From contig NZ_WHNQ01000031.1 in NCBI RefSeq assembly GCF_009362785.1, positions 21,318 through 85,317 on the forward strand: DNA of 64,000 nt, given 5' to 3'. The first letter of the stretch is position 1; every line of letters begins with the position of its first letter. Origin of the DNA: Paraburkholderia atlantica (GTDB lineage: Bacteria > Pseudomonadota > Gammaproteobacteria > Burkholderiales > Burkholderiaceae). Positions 26,239 to 35,638 of the stretch are shown in pieces. Under the pieces are notes generated by a model. That model saw only the letters and a list, made by a program, of their open reading frames with translations, did no database searches and had not been told where the DNA came from. The position numbers and the translations under genes are program-made.

Positions 26239-28686
26239 ATGCAGACGTATCAGGACGAGGATCGCTCGTTTGCCGAAACGCCGTTCGTCGAGCCGCGCTA
26301 TGAAAGCTACGAGGAACCGCAACGCGAGACAGTAGCGACCAACGAAACGCTTGCGCCAACTCCGTGGCACTTCGATACACCGTTCGAAACTTTCGAGTCG
26401 TTCGAGCAGAGCGGCGCGCAGATTGGCGCGCCCGAAGTCGCCACGCTAGCGGAAATCGCGGCTGAGTTGAAGGATCATCTGTTTCGTGAGTCGCTGGAAG
26501 CGCTTGCAACCGAGGCACTTGAGACGCACGCTGAACAGCTAGCCGGCGAGTATGGCGATCGCGAGCAGCGCGATGTTACTTCCGAGCGGCTACTCAACGA
26601 TCACTTTGCGCCGCTAGCAACTGAGATGGAGGCGGCCCTTGACCGGTTGTTTGAACGATTCGAGAGCTATGAGACCGCAGCGCTGACTGAAGCCGAAATC
26701 GAGCGCGTCGTGAACGAAATCGCGCCGGCCGCGAGTCCGTTTGCACCGGCGTCCGAACAGTTTCTGGGCGGACTATTGCGAAAGGCCGGCAAACTTGTAT
26801 CGGGCGCAGTGCGGGCCGTGAGCAGCGGTGTCAAAGGTGCAATCAGCCTGGCTGGCCAGGGCCTCGCGGCGATTGGCAAACTTGCGCTCGGGCCTTTACT
26901 TAAAGGCCTCAAGCGCTTGGGCATCTTTCTCTTGAAGCACGTCGTAAAATTCGCGCTCGGCAACTTGCCGCCCGCCGTTCAACCGATGGCGCGACAACTT
27001 TCAGACCGGTTGTTTCGTGCACTTGGCGAAACGCAAGATCACGAACTGACCGACCACGAACAGACTGAAGCCGAGGTCGTCCCGGCCGGTGTCGACGTTG
27101 CGCGACTTGAGGCCGAGTTCGATCTTGCGGCGGCGCAACTGATGCTCGCTCCGGAGGAAGCTGAGGCTGAGTATCTCGCAGAGGCCTATGGCGAAGGTGA
27201 GGGTTCGGATCGGTCGCTCAATGAGCTCGACGACGCACGTGCAAATATGGCGCGATCGCTAAGAGAACTCGAGACCGGCGAGTCGGCGCAGCCGGTCATG
27301 GAGCAGTTCCTGCCTGCAATGCTGTGGCCGGTTGCCAAGACGGCTATTACGGTCATGGGGCGACCCAAGCTTGTTTCTTTTATTGCGAGGCTGATCTCCG
27401 GGCTCATCAAGCCAATGATTGGTTCCCAGGCTGCGGGTTTGCTCGGACCAGCGATTGCCGACGCCGGGTTGCGGATTTTCGGGCTGGAAGCGGAAGCAGG
27501 CGCGGCTGATCCGCGTGCTCTCACCGCCGAGGCGCTTGCGGCGACTGTAGAGGAAACGGTGAATAGGCTGGGCGAATTCGCGCCCTCGACCTTCGAAAAC
27601 GAGACGCTGCTTGAGTCGGCCGTGCGCGAGGCTTTCGAAGATGCCGCCGCGACGTACTTTCCAAACACGCACATTAAGGCCGAACTGCGCGAGACACATG
27701 ACCAACGCGGCGTATGGATGCGCATGCCGCACGACACTCATCGCAAGCGCTATTCGAGGTATAGCGATAGCGTCCCGGTGACGATTACGCCACGTGTCGC
27801 GGATAGCGTGCGGACTTTCGGCAACGCGAGTCTGAGCGACCATCTGCGCGATCGTATGGACGTGCCGACGGCGCAGCCGCTTCAGACCAAATTACGTCTC
27901 TACCAGGTGCTGCCCGGCGCTACGACATCATCGATCGCTCGTGCGGAGGGAATAAACCCTCGCGATTTACACCCGCTCACGCCACAAGCCGCCGGCGCGT
28001 TGCTCGGCCCAAATGCTGCTGGTCTCGGGCTGCGTACGACACCGCCCGGCTCGCAGATTTCTACCCCGCACCGGTTGCACCTGCGCCAGCGGTTGTATTA
28101 CGTCGAACCACCGAGCGGCCGGACGCACCAGTCGCGTCCGCACGCGCGGCTCGCGCGCTCGGAGGTTTTCATCAATCTGCGCAAGGGTGAGATCAAGCTG
28201 TCGCTTTTCCTTAGCGAACCGCTGGCGCAAAAAGTGTCGGTGGAGCTCGCAAAGTCGGGCAGCGCCGCCAATGCGTACCGGTTGGTGCAGCCGCTGATCC
28301 GGCGCGCAGAGGAACTGGTGAAGTCAGCGTTGCTGGTGCGGCATCTTCCGCCCGCGATTAGGATCATCGGCGAAGCACCAAACCTTGGGCAAGGGGTGCC
28401 GCCGTGGCTATCCATGATCGGCACGCAACTCTCACGGAAGGTCGCGGAGTGGGCCGCGCATCAAATATCGCAGTATCTGCGCAATAACGCTGAGCAGTTC
28501 CGCAGGCTTAGTGCGTCTGAGCATGATGGCGTCACGTTACGGATCGCGATGAGCCGTGTTCCTGGGTTTGACGTCGTGGGGAGCATCGCGAAAGGGCAGG
28601 TTCCGCGCAGGGTGCAGGGCACGGCGTGGTTACGCGGCGAGCCAGCTTTCCAGGTGGTGGCCCTAGCGGGGTACGCACTGCCATGA
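26239..28686 (+). CDS. Large unknown protein with acidic-aromatic leader and two hydrophobic helical regions
   Basis: The ATG at 26239 (815 residues) follows AAAGGG at good spacing; a GTG three codons earlier lies inside that site. The N-terminus is rich in Glu, Phe and Tyr ('YESYEEPQRETVATNE', 'HFDTPFETFESFEQSG'). Residues about 175-245 form an amphipathic, Gly/Lys-rich hydrophobic region ('GLLRKAGKLVSGAVRAVSSG', 'VKGAISLAGQGLAAIGKLAL'), and a second one lies near 355-420 ('MLWPVAKTAITVMGRPKLVS'). Both look able to associate with membranes. The C-terminal third is basic and folded. I know no family. It overlaps the metalloprotease gene by four bases, so the two are coupled. Confidence 0.72.
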   Translation: MQTYQDEDRSFAETPFVEPRYESYEEPQRETVATNETLAPTPWHFDTPFETFESFEQSGAQIGAPEVATLAEIAAELKDHLFRESLEALATEALETHAEQLAGEYGDREQRDVTSERLLNDHFAPLATEMEAALDRLFERFESYETAALTEAEIERVVNEIAPAASPFAPASEQFLGGLLRKAGKLVSGAVRAVSSGVKGAISLAGQGLAAIGKLALGPLLKGLKRLGIFLLKHVVKFALGNLPPAVQPMARQLSDRLFRALGETQDHELTDHEQTEAEVVPAGVDVARLEAEFDLAAAQLMLAPEEAEAEYLAEAYGEGEGSDRSLNELDDARANMARSLRELETGESAQPVMEQFLPAMLWPVAKTAITVMGRPKLVSFIARLISGLIKPMIGSQAAGLLGPAIADAGLRIFGLEAEAGAADPRALTAEALAATVEETVNRLGEFAPSTFENETLLESAVREAFEDAAATYFPNTHIKAELRETHDQRGVWMRMPHDTHRKRYSRYSDSVPVTITPRVADSVRTFGNASLSDHLRDRMDVPTAQPLQTKLRLYQVLPGATTSSIARAEGINPRDLHPLTPQAAGALLGPNAAGLGLRTTPPGSQISTPHRLHLRQRLYYVEPPSGRTHQSRPHARLARSEVFINLRKGEIKLSLFLSEPLAQKVSVELAKSGSAANAYRLVQPLIRRAEELVKSALLVRHLPPAIRIIGEAPNLGQGVPPWLSMIGTQLSRKVAEWAAHQISQYLRNNAEQFRRLSASEHDGVTLRIAMSRVPGFDVVGSIAKGQVPRRVQGTAWLRGEPAFQVVALAGYALP

Positions 28687-29975
28687 CAGCCATCGCAGTT
28701 CGTCCAGCCGATAGAGTGACCCAAGGTCTCAAGCGTCACGTCTTGCGTCAGCTTACGCACTGGGAAGGCGCCGCCGAACGGCTCGATGATTTCGAGGCGT
28801 CCGCTACGCCCGAGGCATGGGCAAGCGTCGAACGCAGGGTCGGGGTGACGCTGCGTCGTGAACTGAAGGATGCACGCGAACAACTCAAGCGCGAGGCAGC
28901 GGTCGTTCGCGCCGGCTTTAGCGCGGCGCAGACGCGGCCTGAGTTTGAACGACTTGATCGTCAGGTGGCGAGGCTGCGTGAGCGTTACATGAGGACCGAA
29001 CTACTGGTGGATTTCTTCGTCGACGCAGTGCGTTCGCGTGCCAATCCGGAACTCGGCGCGCAACTGCGCGCATGCGATGTAATGGCTCATCGCGCGATCA
29101 GCCAGGGGCTTGAGTACCTCGGCGAGACGGTGCCGCCTGTCATGACCTACTTCAAGCCGGGCTTGGGCGCCGCGATCCTGCGCTGGGGGACGCCGCTCTG
29201 GGATGGTTCGCTCAGCCAGATCGCAGCAATCAAGGTGACGTATCACAATCGTTTCCGTACGACCGCTCTCTTGCATGAGAGCGGTCACCAATTTGCAGCA
29301 GTAAGTGGCTGGAACGAGGCTTTCCAGCTTTTACTAGTGCGTGAGCTCTCGCAGTTCGGCACCGAGATTGCCGAACAAGTGGCGAGCTGGGCGACCGAAA
29401 TTGCGGCCGACGCATTCGCGTTCGCGCACTCCGGATTCGCCGCCGTTGTCGCGGTCTCGGACGTCATATCGGGCACGGATGCCGATGCGTTCCGGTTCAT
29501 CCCAGGTGACCCACACCCGATCGCGTACCTGCGGGTCATGCTCGGTGTCGAGATGTGCCGCCAGTTCTACGGAATGGGTCCATGGGACGAATTGGCGGAG
29601 TCGTGGACATCACTGCATCAAGTTGCGCGCGCCGACGCGTTCACTGGTGCAATGATCGGGACGATACTGCCCCTGCTCCCTCGCGTCGTCAAGCTTTCTC
29701 TCCTGGCTGAGCTTCCCTGCTTCCGTGGGCGACGACTGGCTGATCTTGTCGATCCACAGCGCGTTGCGCCCACTGTCTTGCGGCAAATGCAGCGCGAAGC
29801 CGGCGCGGCTGCGTTCACGTCGTCCCATTGGATCTGGACGGAGTGTTTGCGGCTTACCGCCCTGTCCGGCCTGCGTTTCGCGACCGAACCGGAGCTTGGA
29901 CGCGAGATTCTCAAGCAGCAGGAAGCCTTGATGGTCAAGCTTGGGCAGTTAGCCACAGAACACGAGGTTGCCTAA
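28683..29975 (+). CDS. HEXXH-type putative zinc metalloprotease
   Basis: A 430-residue protein starting at an ATG that overlaps the previous stop (ATGA). The zinc motif is 'LLHESGHQFAAVSG' (His 198, Glu 199, His 202). 'TEIAADAFAFAHSGF' follows 37 residues later, with Glu 239 placed as a third ligand in gluzincin fashion. The N-terminal 110 residues are helical and charged, possibly coiled coil ('REAAVVRAGFSAAQTRPEFE'). No signal peptide is seen. It could process a partner from the cluster or act on a host target; both are inference. Confidence 0.7.
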   Translation: MTAIAVRPADRVTQGLKRHVLRQLTHWEGAAERLDDFEASATPEAWASVERRVGVTLRRELKDAREQLKREAAVVRAGFSAAQTRPEFERLDRQVARLRERYMRTELLVDFFVDAVRSRANPELGAQLRACDVMAHRAISQGLEYLGETVPPVMTYFKPGLGAAILRWGTPLWDGSLSQIAAIKVTYHNRFRTTALLHESGHQFAAVSGWNEAFQLLLVRELSQFGTEIAEQVASWATEIAADAFAFAHSGFAAVVAVSDVISGTDADAFRFIPGDPHPIAYLRVMLGVEMCRQFYGMGPWDELAESWTSLHQVARADAFTGAMIGTILPLLPRVVKLSLLAELPCFRGRRLADLVDPQRVAPTVLRQMQREAGAAAFTSSHWIWTECLRLTALSGLRFATEPELGREILKQQEALMVKLGQLATEHEVA

Positions 29976-30022
29976 CCATGCACCACAAAAAGCCCGTCAT
30001 TCGCAGGAGAGGAGAGCAGAAC

Positions 30023-30520
30023 ATGACCAACGAGCACAAGTCGTCCCATTCCGAGGCGCAGGAACGAGACGACACGCAGAGTGCGGAAGACCGTCCTGCC
30101 GAGCGAGAACGCCAAGAGACGACGATCGAGTATCGAGGCGATGGTGACGCTGACGTCTTCGGTGACGAGAATGCAGAGCTGAGGCGGAGTCTGGATCTCG
30201 ATCTTCCCGAACCAGAGCGCGGTCTTGCCGAGAAAGAACGTCTGGTAAGCCTTCTTGTCGAGCGAGAGCGTCTGGACAACCGTATTGCCGAACTACAGCG
30301 TCAGAGTGCGGCGCGACGGGATGGCAACAATGACGAGGTTGTCATCTTGGATAATGGGAATAGGGATCTGAGCCGCGACCAGCGCGACGACGTAAAAGAG
30401 CTGGACCGCCTCTATCAAAGCTTGTGCGGCGGCCAGCCTGGGCTGTGCTGGCCAGGATCACTGCTGGACGCAACGGGAGGCTTTAGCCGTCCGTCGTTTC
30501 CAGCTCTCAGAAGGAAATGA
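30023..30520 (+). CDS. Small hydrophilic charged protein of the cluster
   Basis: A 165-residue protein beginning MTNEHKSSHSEAQERDDTQS, preceded by a strong AGGAGAGGAG site; earlier in-frame ATGs lack one. It is extremely charged, with long Glu/Arg/Asp runs and a likely coiled coil ('AEKERLVSLLVERERLDNRI'). The C-terminus has two Cys ('LYQSLCGGQPGLCWPG'). No family is recognised. It could be a scaffold or adaptor between its neighbours. The gap to the next gene is 3 bp. Confidence 0.6.
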   Translation: MTNEHKSSHSEAQERDDTQSAEDRPAERERQETTIEYRGDGDADVFGDENAELRRSLDLDLPEPERGLAEKERLVSLLVERERLDNRIAELQRQSAARRDGNNDEVVILDNGNRDLSRDQRDDVKELDRLYQSLCGGQPGLCWPGSLLDATGGFSRPSFPALRRK

Positions 30521-30523
30521 GCC

Positions 30524-31855
30524 ATGTTCCTCGAGCTTGTCATGCCCTCGGCCGGGCCCCCACTTCCCCCACCCGACCAACTCAGTGCAACCGCCCTCCA
30601 AGCCGTCGACAGTCTCTTCCTTTACGCGCCACTCCAGATCGCGGCGCTTGTCGAGACCGTTTGGCGCAACCGCTACAATCCAGCAAGCGCAATCTTCACG
30701 CCATGGCCGCAGTGGATGACCGACGCTATCCTCGACCCCAATGTCGCCGGAAGGTTCATCTCTGGCTACGATTTCTCGGTCTCCCCTCCGAACCCGATTC
30801 CGCAGTGGCCCCAGCAACTGCCGTCGGCGTATCCTGCTATGCCAATGGCAAATCAAGTGTTCTTGCCGCCCAACCAGTTACCGGGCGTCAAGACTCCGCC
30901 GGCTGGGAACGTGCAGCCGACCAACTGGGCCCACCTGATCTACGCCTACCTAATCGAGAACACGCGCATATTCGACATCTTCGCGCGCTTGCTCGAGACC
31001 TATACGTTCTCCGAAGATCTCGAAATACCCAGTCCGGCGTCGCAAATCTTCTGGCGTAATACCGAGTACCTAATATATGGCGATGGCATACCGTCAGCCA
31101 TCTGGAACACCACGAGTCGTACGCGACGCGACGAGATTGCCAACCGGCAGACCGTCTACAACTGGATGTTCGGGATCGACCTCTCGCACGCCGCAGACCT
31201 GGCCAAGGAACATCCGTATCGCAAACCTGCGGCGTCCAACCGCGACTTCATCCCGACCTTCGAAGCATTCGCGCGTGAAGTGTGGGCTGGCATTATGAAC
31301 GCCAGGAACTTCAGCGGTGCCAATCCCACCGATCCGACTGTAATCGCCACTGGGGCGCGACGCCTCTTCGATATGTTGACGACCCGCCGCCTCTTCGGAA
31401 ATCTTTCGCGGGAGGAATTTCGTGCAGTTGCCGTGATGTCGTGGCTGCACCTCGCGGTGAGCTACAACTGTCCAGCCATTGTCGATCTTAAATGCACCGC
31501 CGCGAGCCCGGAACAGCGTTTGGCAAAACTTGCGGTGCGCGCCGGACTGGTCGCGCATTCGAAGGCGAAGCCCTTGTTCGATCTTGCTCAGCCCTTCAGC
31601 GTCCTTTTGCAATCGATCGAGACGGGAAAATTCAATGATGCCAGCGGGGCGGCACTGCTCTACAACATTAACCCTGGTTTTAACACAGCCGAACTGAACG
31701 CCGAAGTTGTCATCGATCAGTACAGCCTCGCCACCGGTCGAGATCTCAAGGCTACCAGCGTGGTTCCGTTGAACCCGCAGCAGACAATTCCGCCACGCCC
31801 AAGAGCACCGGCACCGGTGCGGCCACAGGCCCGGTTTAACGGCCGTCCCACGTGA
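30524..31855 (+). CDS. Unknown 443-residue protein of the cluster
   Basis: The ATG at 30524 follows AAGGAAATGAGCC. The sequence is rich in Pro, Trp and Asn in the first 140 residues ('PPNPIPQWPQQLPSAYPAMP') and helical afterwards ('NWAHLIYAYLIENTRIFDIF', 'TGARRLFDMLTTRRLFGNLS'). It ends with a proline/arginine tail ('PPRPRAPAPVRPQARFNG'). No signal peptide, membrane helix or enzyme motif is visible. Tight spacing on both sides makes it part of the same operon. Confidence 0.6.
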   Translation: MFLELVMPSAGPPLPPPDQLSATALQAVDSLFLYAPLQIAALVETVWRNRYNPASAIFTPWPQWMTDAILDPNVAGRFISGYDFSVSPPNPIPQWPQQLPSAYPAMPMANQVFLPPNQLPGVKTPPAGNVQPTNWAHLIYAYLIENTRIFDIFARLLETYTFSEDLEIPSPASQIFWRNTEYLIYGDGIPSAIWNTTSRTRRDEIANRQTVYNWMFGIDLSHAADLAKEHPYRKPAASNRDFIPTFEAFAREVWAGIMNARNFSGANPTDPTVIATGARRLFDMLTTRRLFGNLSREEFRAVAVMSWLHLAVSYNCPAIVDLKCTAASPEQRLAKLAVRAGLVAHSKAKPLFDLAQPFSVLLQSIETGKFNDASGAALLYNINPGFNTAELNAEVVIDQYSLATGRDLKATSVVPLNPQQTIPPRPRAPAPVRPQARFNGRPT

Positions 31856-31861
31856 GACAAC

Positions 31862-34699
31862 ATGACATCTTTGAGAGGAGATGGGGCGGACGCCGGGAGC
31901 CCTTTCCTTTGGGTCGACCCGCGCGAAACCAAAGCGTTCGAGTTCGAGGGGGCGTTCGCGCTCGAAGGGCCGTTCGAACTTGGCGAGGTGACACCGGCTT
32001 CTGCCCGTTCTATGCCGGAGTACGTGCGCTGGGTACAGGGCGCGCTAAATCGCACGCTCGGCACGAAGCTGATTGCCGATGGACGAGGGGGGCCTGCAAC
32101 GCGGGCGGCAGTAGCGCAATTCCAGCGTCAACATCACCTTAATCCTGATGGCATTGTCGGGCCAGTCACTGAAGCCACTCTCGCATCGGTGTCCGGTTTG
32201 CCCGCGCCGGCGACCTCCGGCAAGGCTGTGTCAGCGGCAGCCTCGCGCGCCCGCTACGCAAGTTGGACCGATGCCGACGACCGGCGCAAGGGGCGCAATC
32301 CTCGCGATCAGGCAACAGTGAGTAGCGGCTCACCTAGTGGCAACGTGCTCGAATTCCGGGTGCCGGGCGATTTCAGTCGGCGCATCTTCTTGTTGCAGAA
32401 CTTCAAGATTGATGGCGCAGCACTTCGACCTGAGCACAAGCGGTATCTCGAGGGACTTGCCAAGTGGATGCGGGCCGGTCCGCCGCGCAGAGATCTGGTG
32501 GTCGCTGAGACGCAGGTGTCGCGCATCGGTACAGCACATGACGTCGACGTGGTGTCCGAGGTCTGGGATCCACCGCGAGGATGGCAGGTTTTCGCTGAAG
32601 CGCATGCGTCGCGCACTGGGGCAGCACGCCACGATGACGTGCTATCCGAAGACCGGTATCTTGTCACGCGCGCGTTTCTTGAGTCGCAACTTCTTCGTGC
32701 CGGCGTCGATGCCGCCAGCTTGCGCATATACGGTGAGGGCGTGGGCTTTCGGCACAGCCCAATGCGGGGCGAAGATCCCAGGGCACGCTCAGTGTACGTA
32801 GTCGCGCAGCCCGACCCGTCACCAACGCCACCAGCCCCGTGGCAGCCACCGATCCAGCCTGTCGTTTGGCCGCCGTTGCAACCCGCGCCAATCCCGGCCG
32901 GTCACACGAAGCTGACCGTCCGCTTTGGGACGAACAACCGCGCACACTTTCTGTTGGAGGGGGCCTCTCTAACCTGTACGCTGTCCTTCGAGGACGGCAC
33001 GACGGCAAAGATCATGGCCGCCAAAACGGCACCATCGACGTTCGTTGTCGACATAAGTCCTGCAGCCGTCCCCGAACGGCACCAGCCCGACGGAAAACCG
33101 GTGCTGGAACAGGGCCTGCCGGCCAAGCAACTGATCACTATGGTCGAGCTCGACTACAGTGCCGACGTGATGCTGGGCGGCCTAGCGTTCACCGCGCTGC
33201 GGATCGTGCAGCGGCTACGGCCCACGCCGCGCGATGTGAGCGGCCGCACACGGGTCGACTATATATTTGCCGCCGGTAGCTGGGTTGACGCGGCGGGACG
33301 GCAGCGGCTGGCCAACGCAGCAATTCACCCGCTGGTTGATTTGAGCAAGTTAGCAGCGGGCGAAATACTGTTGAACACGCTGATGCTGGATATCACGCAG
33401 GGCTGGCGCCAGCTTCACCGCAACAATCGAAACTACCAAGTATACGAAATACTAAACCGTGACCGCGGACTGACTTTCAAGGTGTTCGCACATACCGCCG
33501 GCGCCCCGATGATCTGGTACGCAGTCGTGCCGAACCACTTGCGAGGCACCCGTCCGGTGTCGCCCCATATGTTCTTGCAACCCTCTGACAATCGTGAGGG
33601 CCAGTGGCCGGAAGACGACAAACAATACCTACTGCACAACGATAGTTTCTTCGAACGCGACGGTGTCCCTTTGATGAGGTACCTGCTGCCGCCGATCGCC
33701 GACGTGCTGGTGCCCTCGCTGGGTCCACCAGTTCTAGCGCCAACGCGCATGCGCAACGTGGTCAATTTCCGCAAAGCGACAGTAAAGGGCAGGGAAACTG
33801 GCGAGATTACGACGGACCACTGGAAAATCGGTGCTGGCCTGCAGAAGGCTTTCGAGCATATCGGGGGCGGGCTTCCGGCTCAATTCCTTCTGGTGCCACA
33901 ACGCGTTGGCCGGGCCGACTCTGGGGAATCGTTCTCATACGGTGGTGCGGTGACGGGGCACCTCGTCTCGGTTACCAATGCGGTGTTCGGTGTGCTTGAG
34001 TCCAACACCGATCTGACGTTAAGTGCTGGCGACATTGTGCTAAGTCGCGATAAGCTGATCATTTCCGCTTACAGCGAATCTGGATTCGATTTATGGAACG
34101 TCTGCCGGCTCAACCAAGAGGCGCTGAAGGCGATCGTCGCAATCGAACCGCAGAACATGAACGATATCCAGAACGATTACCGGCCCAAGGATAAAGAGGA
34201 CAATCGGATTGGCCCCCCACCGGTGATAGGCAAGGACATTATCCCGAGTCTGATAAAGCGCGACGTTAAGGTATTCATCATTGGCCGCCACCACTTGCAC
34301 TATGGCCCGCAGATCGGCGACAGGAGCAAGCTGCACTTACTACCAAAACAGCCGGCCATGGTGTTCCGCTACCCCCCCGACCCAAGCGTCAACGACTTCA
34401 TTAAGTACCGCGTGCACCGCATGATGGTGCCAACGGACGACCCAATGCTATTACCCGACGAGGCCGCGATTCTTGGGACCCTAGCCGCACAAGGGATTGT
34501 CGGCGCGGCCGTGCTTCCGCGGATCTTCGGCCCAAAGGGCAATCAGGACAAGACTGTTCTCGACGGCGTAGACCGCTGGTATTCGCACCAGTTTGCCTTA
34601 TCGGGTGGCGACGAGATGCACCTGAACCCAAGCGGGATATACGGTAAACCGGTTTCCTATCGAACTTGGTTCGAGGTCGCCGTGCATGAGATTGGTTGA
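31862..34699 (+). CDS. Large protein with peptidoglycan-binding and OmpA-like domains
   Basis: A 945-residue protein. Residues 18-42 repeat the acidic-aromatic style of the first cluster protein ('TKAFEFEGAFALEGPFELGE'). Residues 52-110 are a PG-binding_1 domain ('YVRWVQGALNRTLGTKL', 'RAAVAQFQRQHHLNPDGIVG'). Residues 175-316 resemble an OmpA C-terminal domain ('LLQNFKIDGAALRPEHKRYL', 'HDDVLSEDRYLVTRAFL') with an internal 30-residue duplication. A Pro-rich linker (318-346) leads to about 600 residues I cannot assign ('LIISAYSESGFDLWNVC', 'VFIIGRHHLHYGP'). Two wall-binding modules imply contact with peptidoglycan. There is no ordinary signal peptide. Confidence 0.72.
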   Translation: MTSLRGDGADAGSPFLWVDPRETKAFEFEGAFALEGPFELGEVTPASARSMPEYVRWVQGALNRTLGTKLIADGRGGPATRAAVAQFQRQHHLNPDGIVGPVTEATLASVSGLPAPATSGKAVSAAASRARYASWTDADDRRKGRNPRDQATVSSGSPSGNVLEFRVPGDFSRRIFLLQNFKIDGAALRPEHKRYLEGLAKWMRAGPPRRDLVVAETQVSRIGTAHDVDVVSEVWDPPRGWQVFAEAHASRTGAARHDDVLSEDRYLVTRAFLESQLLRAGVDAASLRIYGEGVGFRHSPMRGEDPRARSVYVVAQPDPSPTPPAPWQPPIQPVVWPPLQPAPIPAGHTKLTVRFGTNNRAHFLLEGASLTCTLSFEDGTTAKIMAAKTAPSTFVVDISPAAVPERHQPDGKPVLEQGLPAKQLITMVELDYSADVMLGGLAFTALRIVQRLRPTPRDVSGRTRVDYIFAAGSWVDAAGRQRLANAAIHPLVDLSKLAAGEILLNTLMLDITQGWRQLHRNNRNYQVYEILNRDRGLTFKVFAHTAGAPMIWYAVVPNHLRGTRPVSPHMFLQPSDNREGQWPEDDKQYLLHNDSFFERDGVPLMRYLLPPIADVLVPSLGPPVLAPTRMRNVVNFRKATVKGRETGEITTDHWKIGAGLQKAFEHIGGGLPAQFLLVPQRVGRADSGESFSYGGAVTGHLVSVTNAVFGVLESNTDLTLSAGDIVLSRDKLIISAYSESGFDLWNVCRLNQEALKAIVAIEPQNMNDIQNDYRPKDKEDNRIGPPPVIGKDIIPSLIKRDVKVFIIGRHHLHYGPQIGDRSKLHLLPKQPAMVFRYPPDPSVNDFIKYRVHRMMVPTDDPMLLPDEAAILGTLAAQGIVGAAVLPRIFGPKGNQDKTVLDGVDRWYSHQFALSGGDEMHLNPSGIYGKPVSYRTWFEVAVHEIG

Positions 34700-34786
34700 A
34701 GTTGCTTGAATGATCAGGTATCCAAAGAGCACTCTGGCGAGAAGCGCGATGTTGCTTTTCATACCCATTCTCCGGCACGACTCGCT

Positions 34787-34960
34787 TCATCCGACGCTAT
34801 GTAACCGGGCTCCCGCCTGCGGTTCCGCGACCGTGTGCACGGCGGGCTGCTCGCGTCGGCCATCGTGCAGCGCCACCTTCCATTTCGCCGCCGCCAATAC
34901 CAGCGATACGGCCGGCACAGGCGCTTCGGAACACGTCGTGTCTACCTGATCTGTGCTTAG
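34787..34960 (-). pseudogene. IS110-family transposase N-terminal scrap
   Basis: Read on the minus strand the frame contains 'AVSLVLAAAKWKVALHDGRR' and 'EQPAVHTVAEPQAGARL', which matches the start of IS110-type transposases as I remember them. The rest of the transposase is missing. Bases 34700-34786 show nothing else. Confidence 0.5.
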
Positions 34961-35072
34961 GATCTCCCCCTTCCCGTAAGGCTCAGCACGCTGATTGCAG
35001 GATCGGCGTGTGGAGAACCCTGCCCGCATAGATCTTCAGAGAAGCTTCCAGCGGGCCTCCTGCGGGTTCCGA

Positions 35073-35110
35073 GTAAGCGTCTCGCCGCGGCCGTTCTGGC
35101 GTGCTGATTG
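35073..35110 (+). repeat. Extra (solo) IS66 left end
   Basis: GTAAGCGTCTCGCCGCGGCC and the following bases to GTGCTGATTG repeat, with a few changes, the true left end of the IS66 copy that starts 56 bp further on at 35129. A partial GTAAGCGGCC lies between them. It is a leftover end from an earlier insertion or an internal slip. Confidence 0.65.
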
Positions 35111-35197
35111 GTAAGCGGCCAGCAAACCGTAAGCGTCTTGCAGTGGCCGTTCTGGCGTGCTGATTGAGGTTTTGGGTAGTTTGGTATCCACCAAATT

Positions 35198-35638
35198 ATG
35201 GTGGATACCAAAGTGGACAAGACTTGGGGCGATGGCGCCGCAGACGGCGCATATAAGCGGCCGAACTTTCCGACCGAGTTCAAACGGCAACTGGTTGAAC
35301 AATCTTTTGAGCCGGGCGCGTCGGTGGCATTGATCGCGCGCAGCAACGACATCAATGCGAACCTGTTGTTCAAATGGCGACGGCATTATCTGGCAGGAGA
35401 GTACGGTTTGCCGACGCTGCCTGAGGGCGCAACGCCGAAGCGGGCACCGGAGGTGCCGTCGCTGTTGCCTGTGGATGTTGTCGCTGAGGCGGCAGAACAT
35501 ACGCCACCGATGGCAGTCGATAGAGCGCGGTCTCCAGAGGATCTTTGTGAGATCGAGTTCGACCGTGCACGCTTGAGAGTTCGCGGCAACGTGTCACCGG
35601 ATATGCTGCGGCTGCTGATCCGGGAGCTATCCCGATGA
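35198..35638 (+). CDS. tnpA: IS66 TnpA accessory protein
   Basis: A 146-residue protein with a helix-turn-helix of the transposase-8 type near the N-terminus ('PTEFKRQLVEQSFEPGASVA', 'IARSNDINANLLFKWRRHYL'). This is the small DNA-binding protein encoded first in IS66 elements. It overlaps tnpB by four bases (35635-35638), as usual in the family. Confidence 0.88.
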   Translation: MVDTKVDKTWGDGAADGAYKRPNFPTEFKRQLVEQSFEPGASVALIARSNDINANLLFKWRRHYLAGEYGLPTLPEGATPKRAPEVPSLLPVDVVAEAAEHTPPMAVDRARSPEDLCEIEFDRARLRVRGNVSPDMLRLLIRELSR

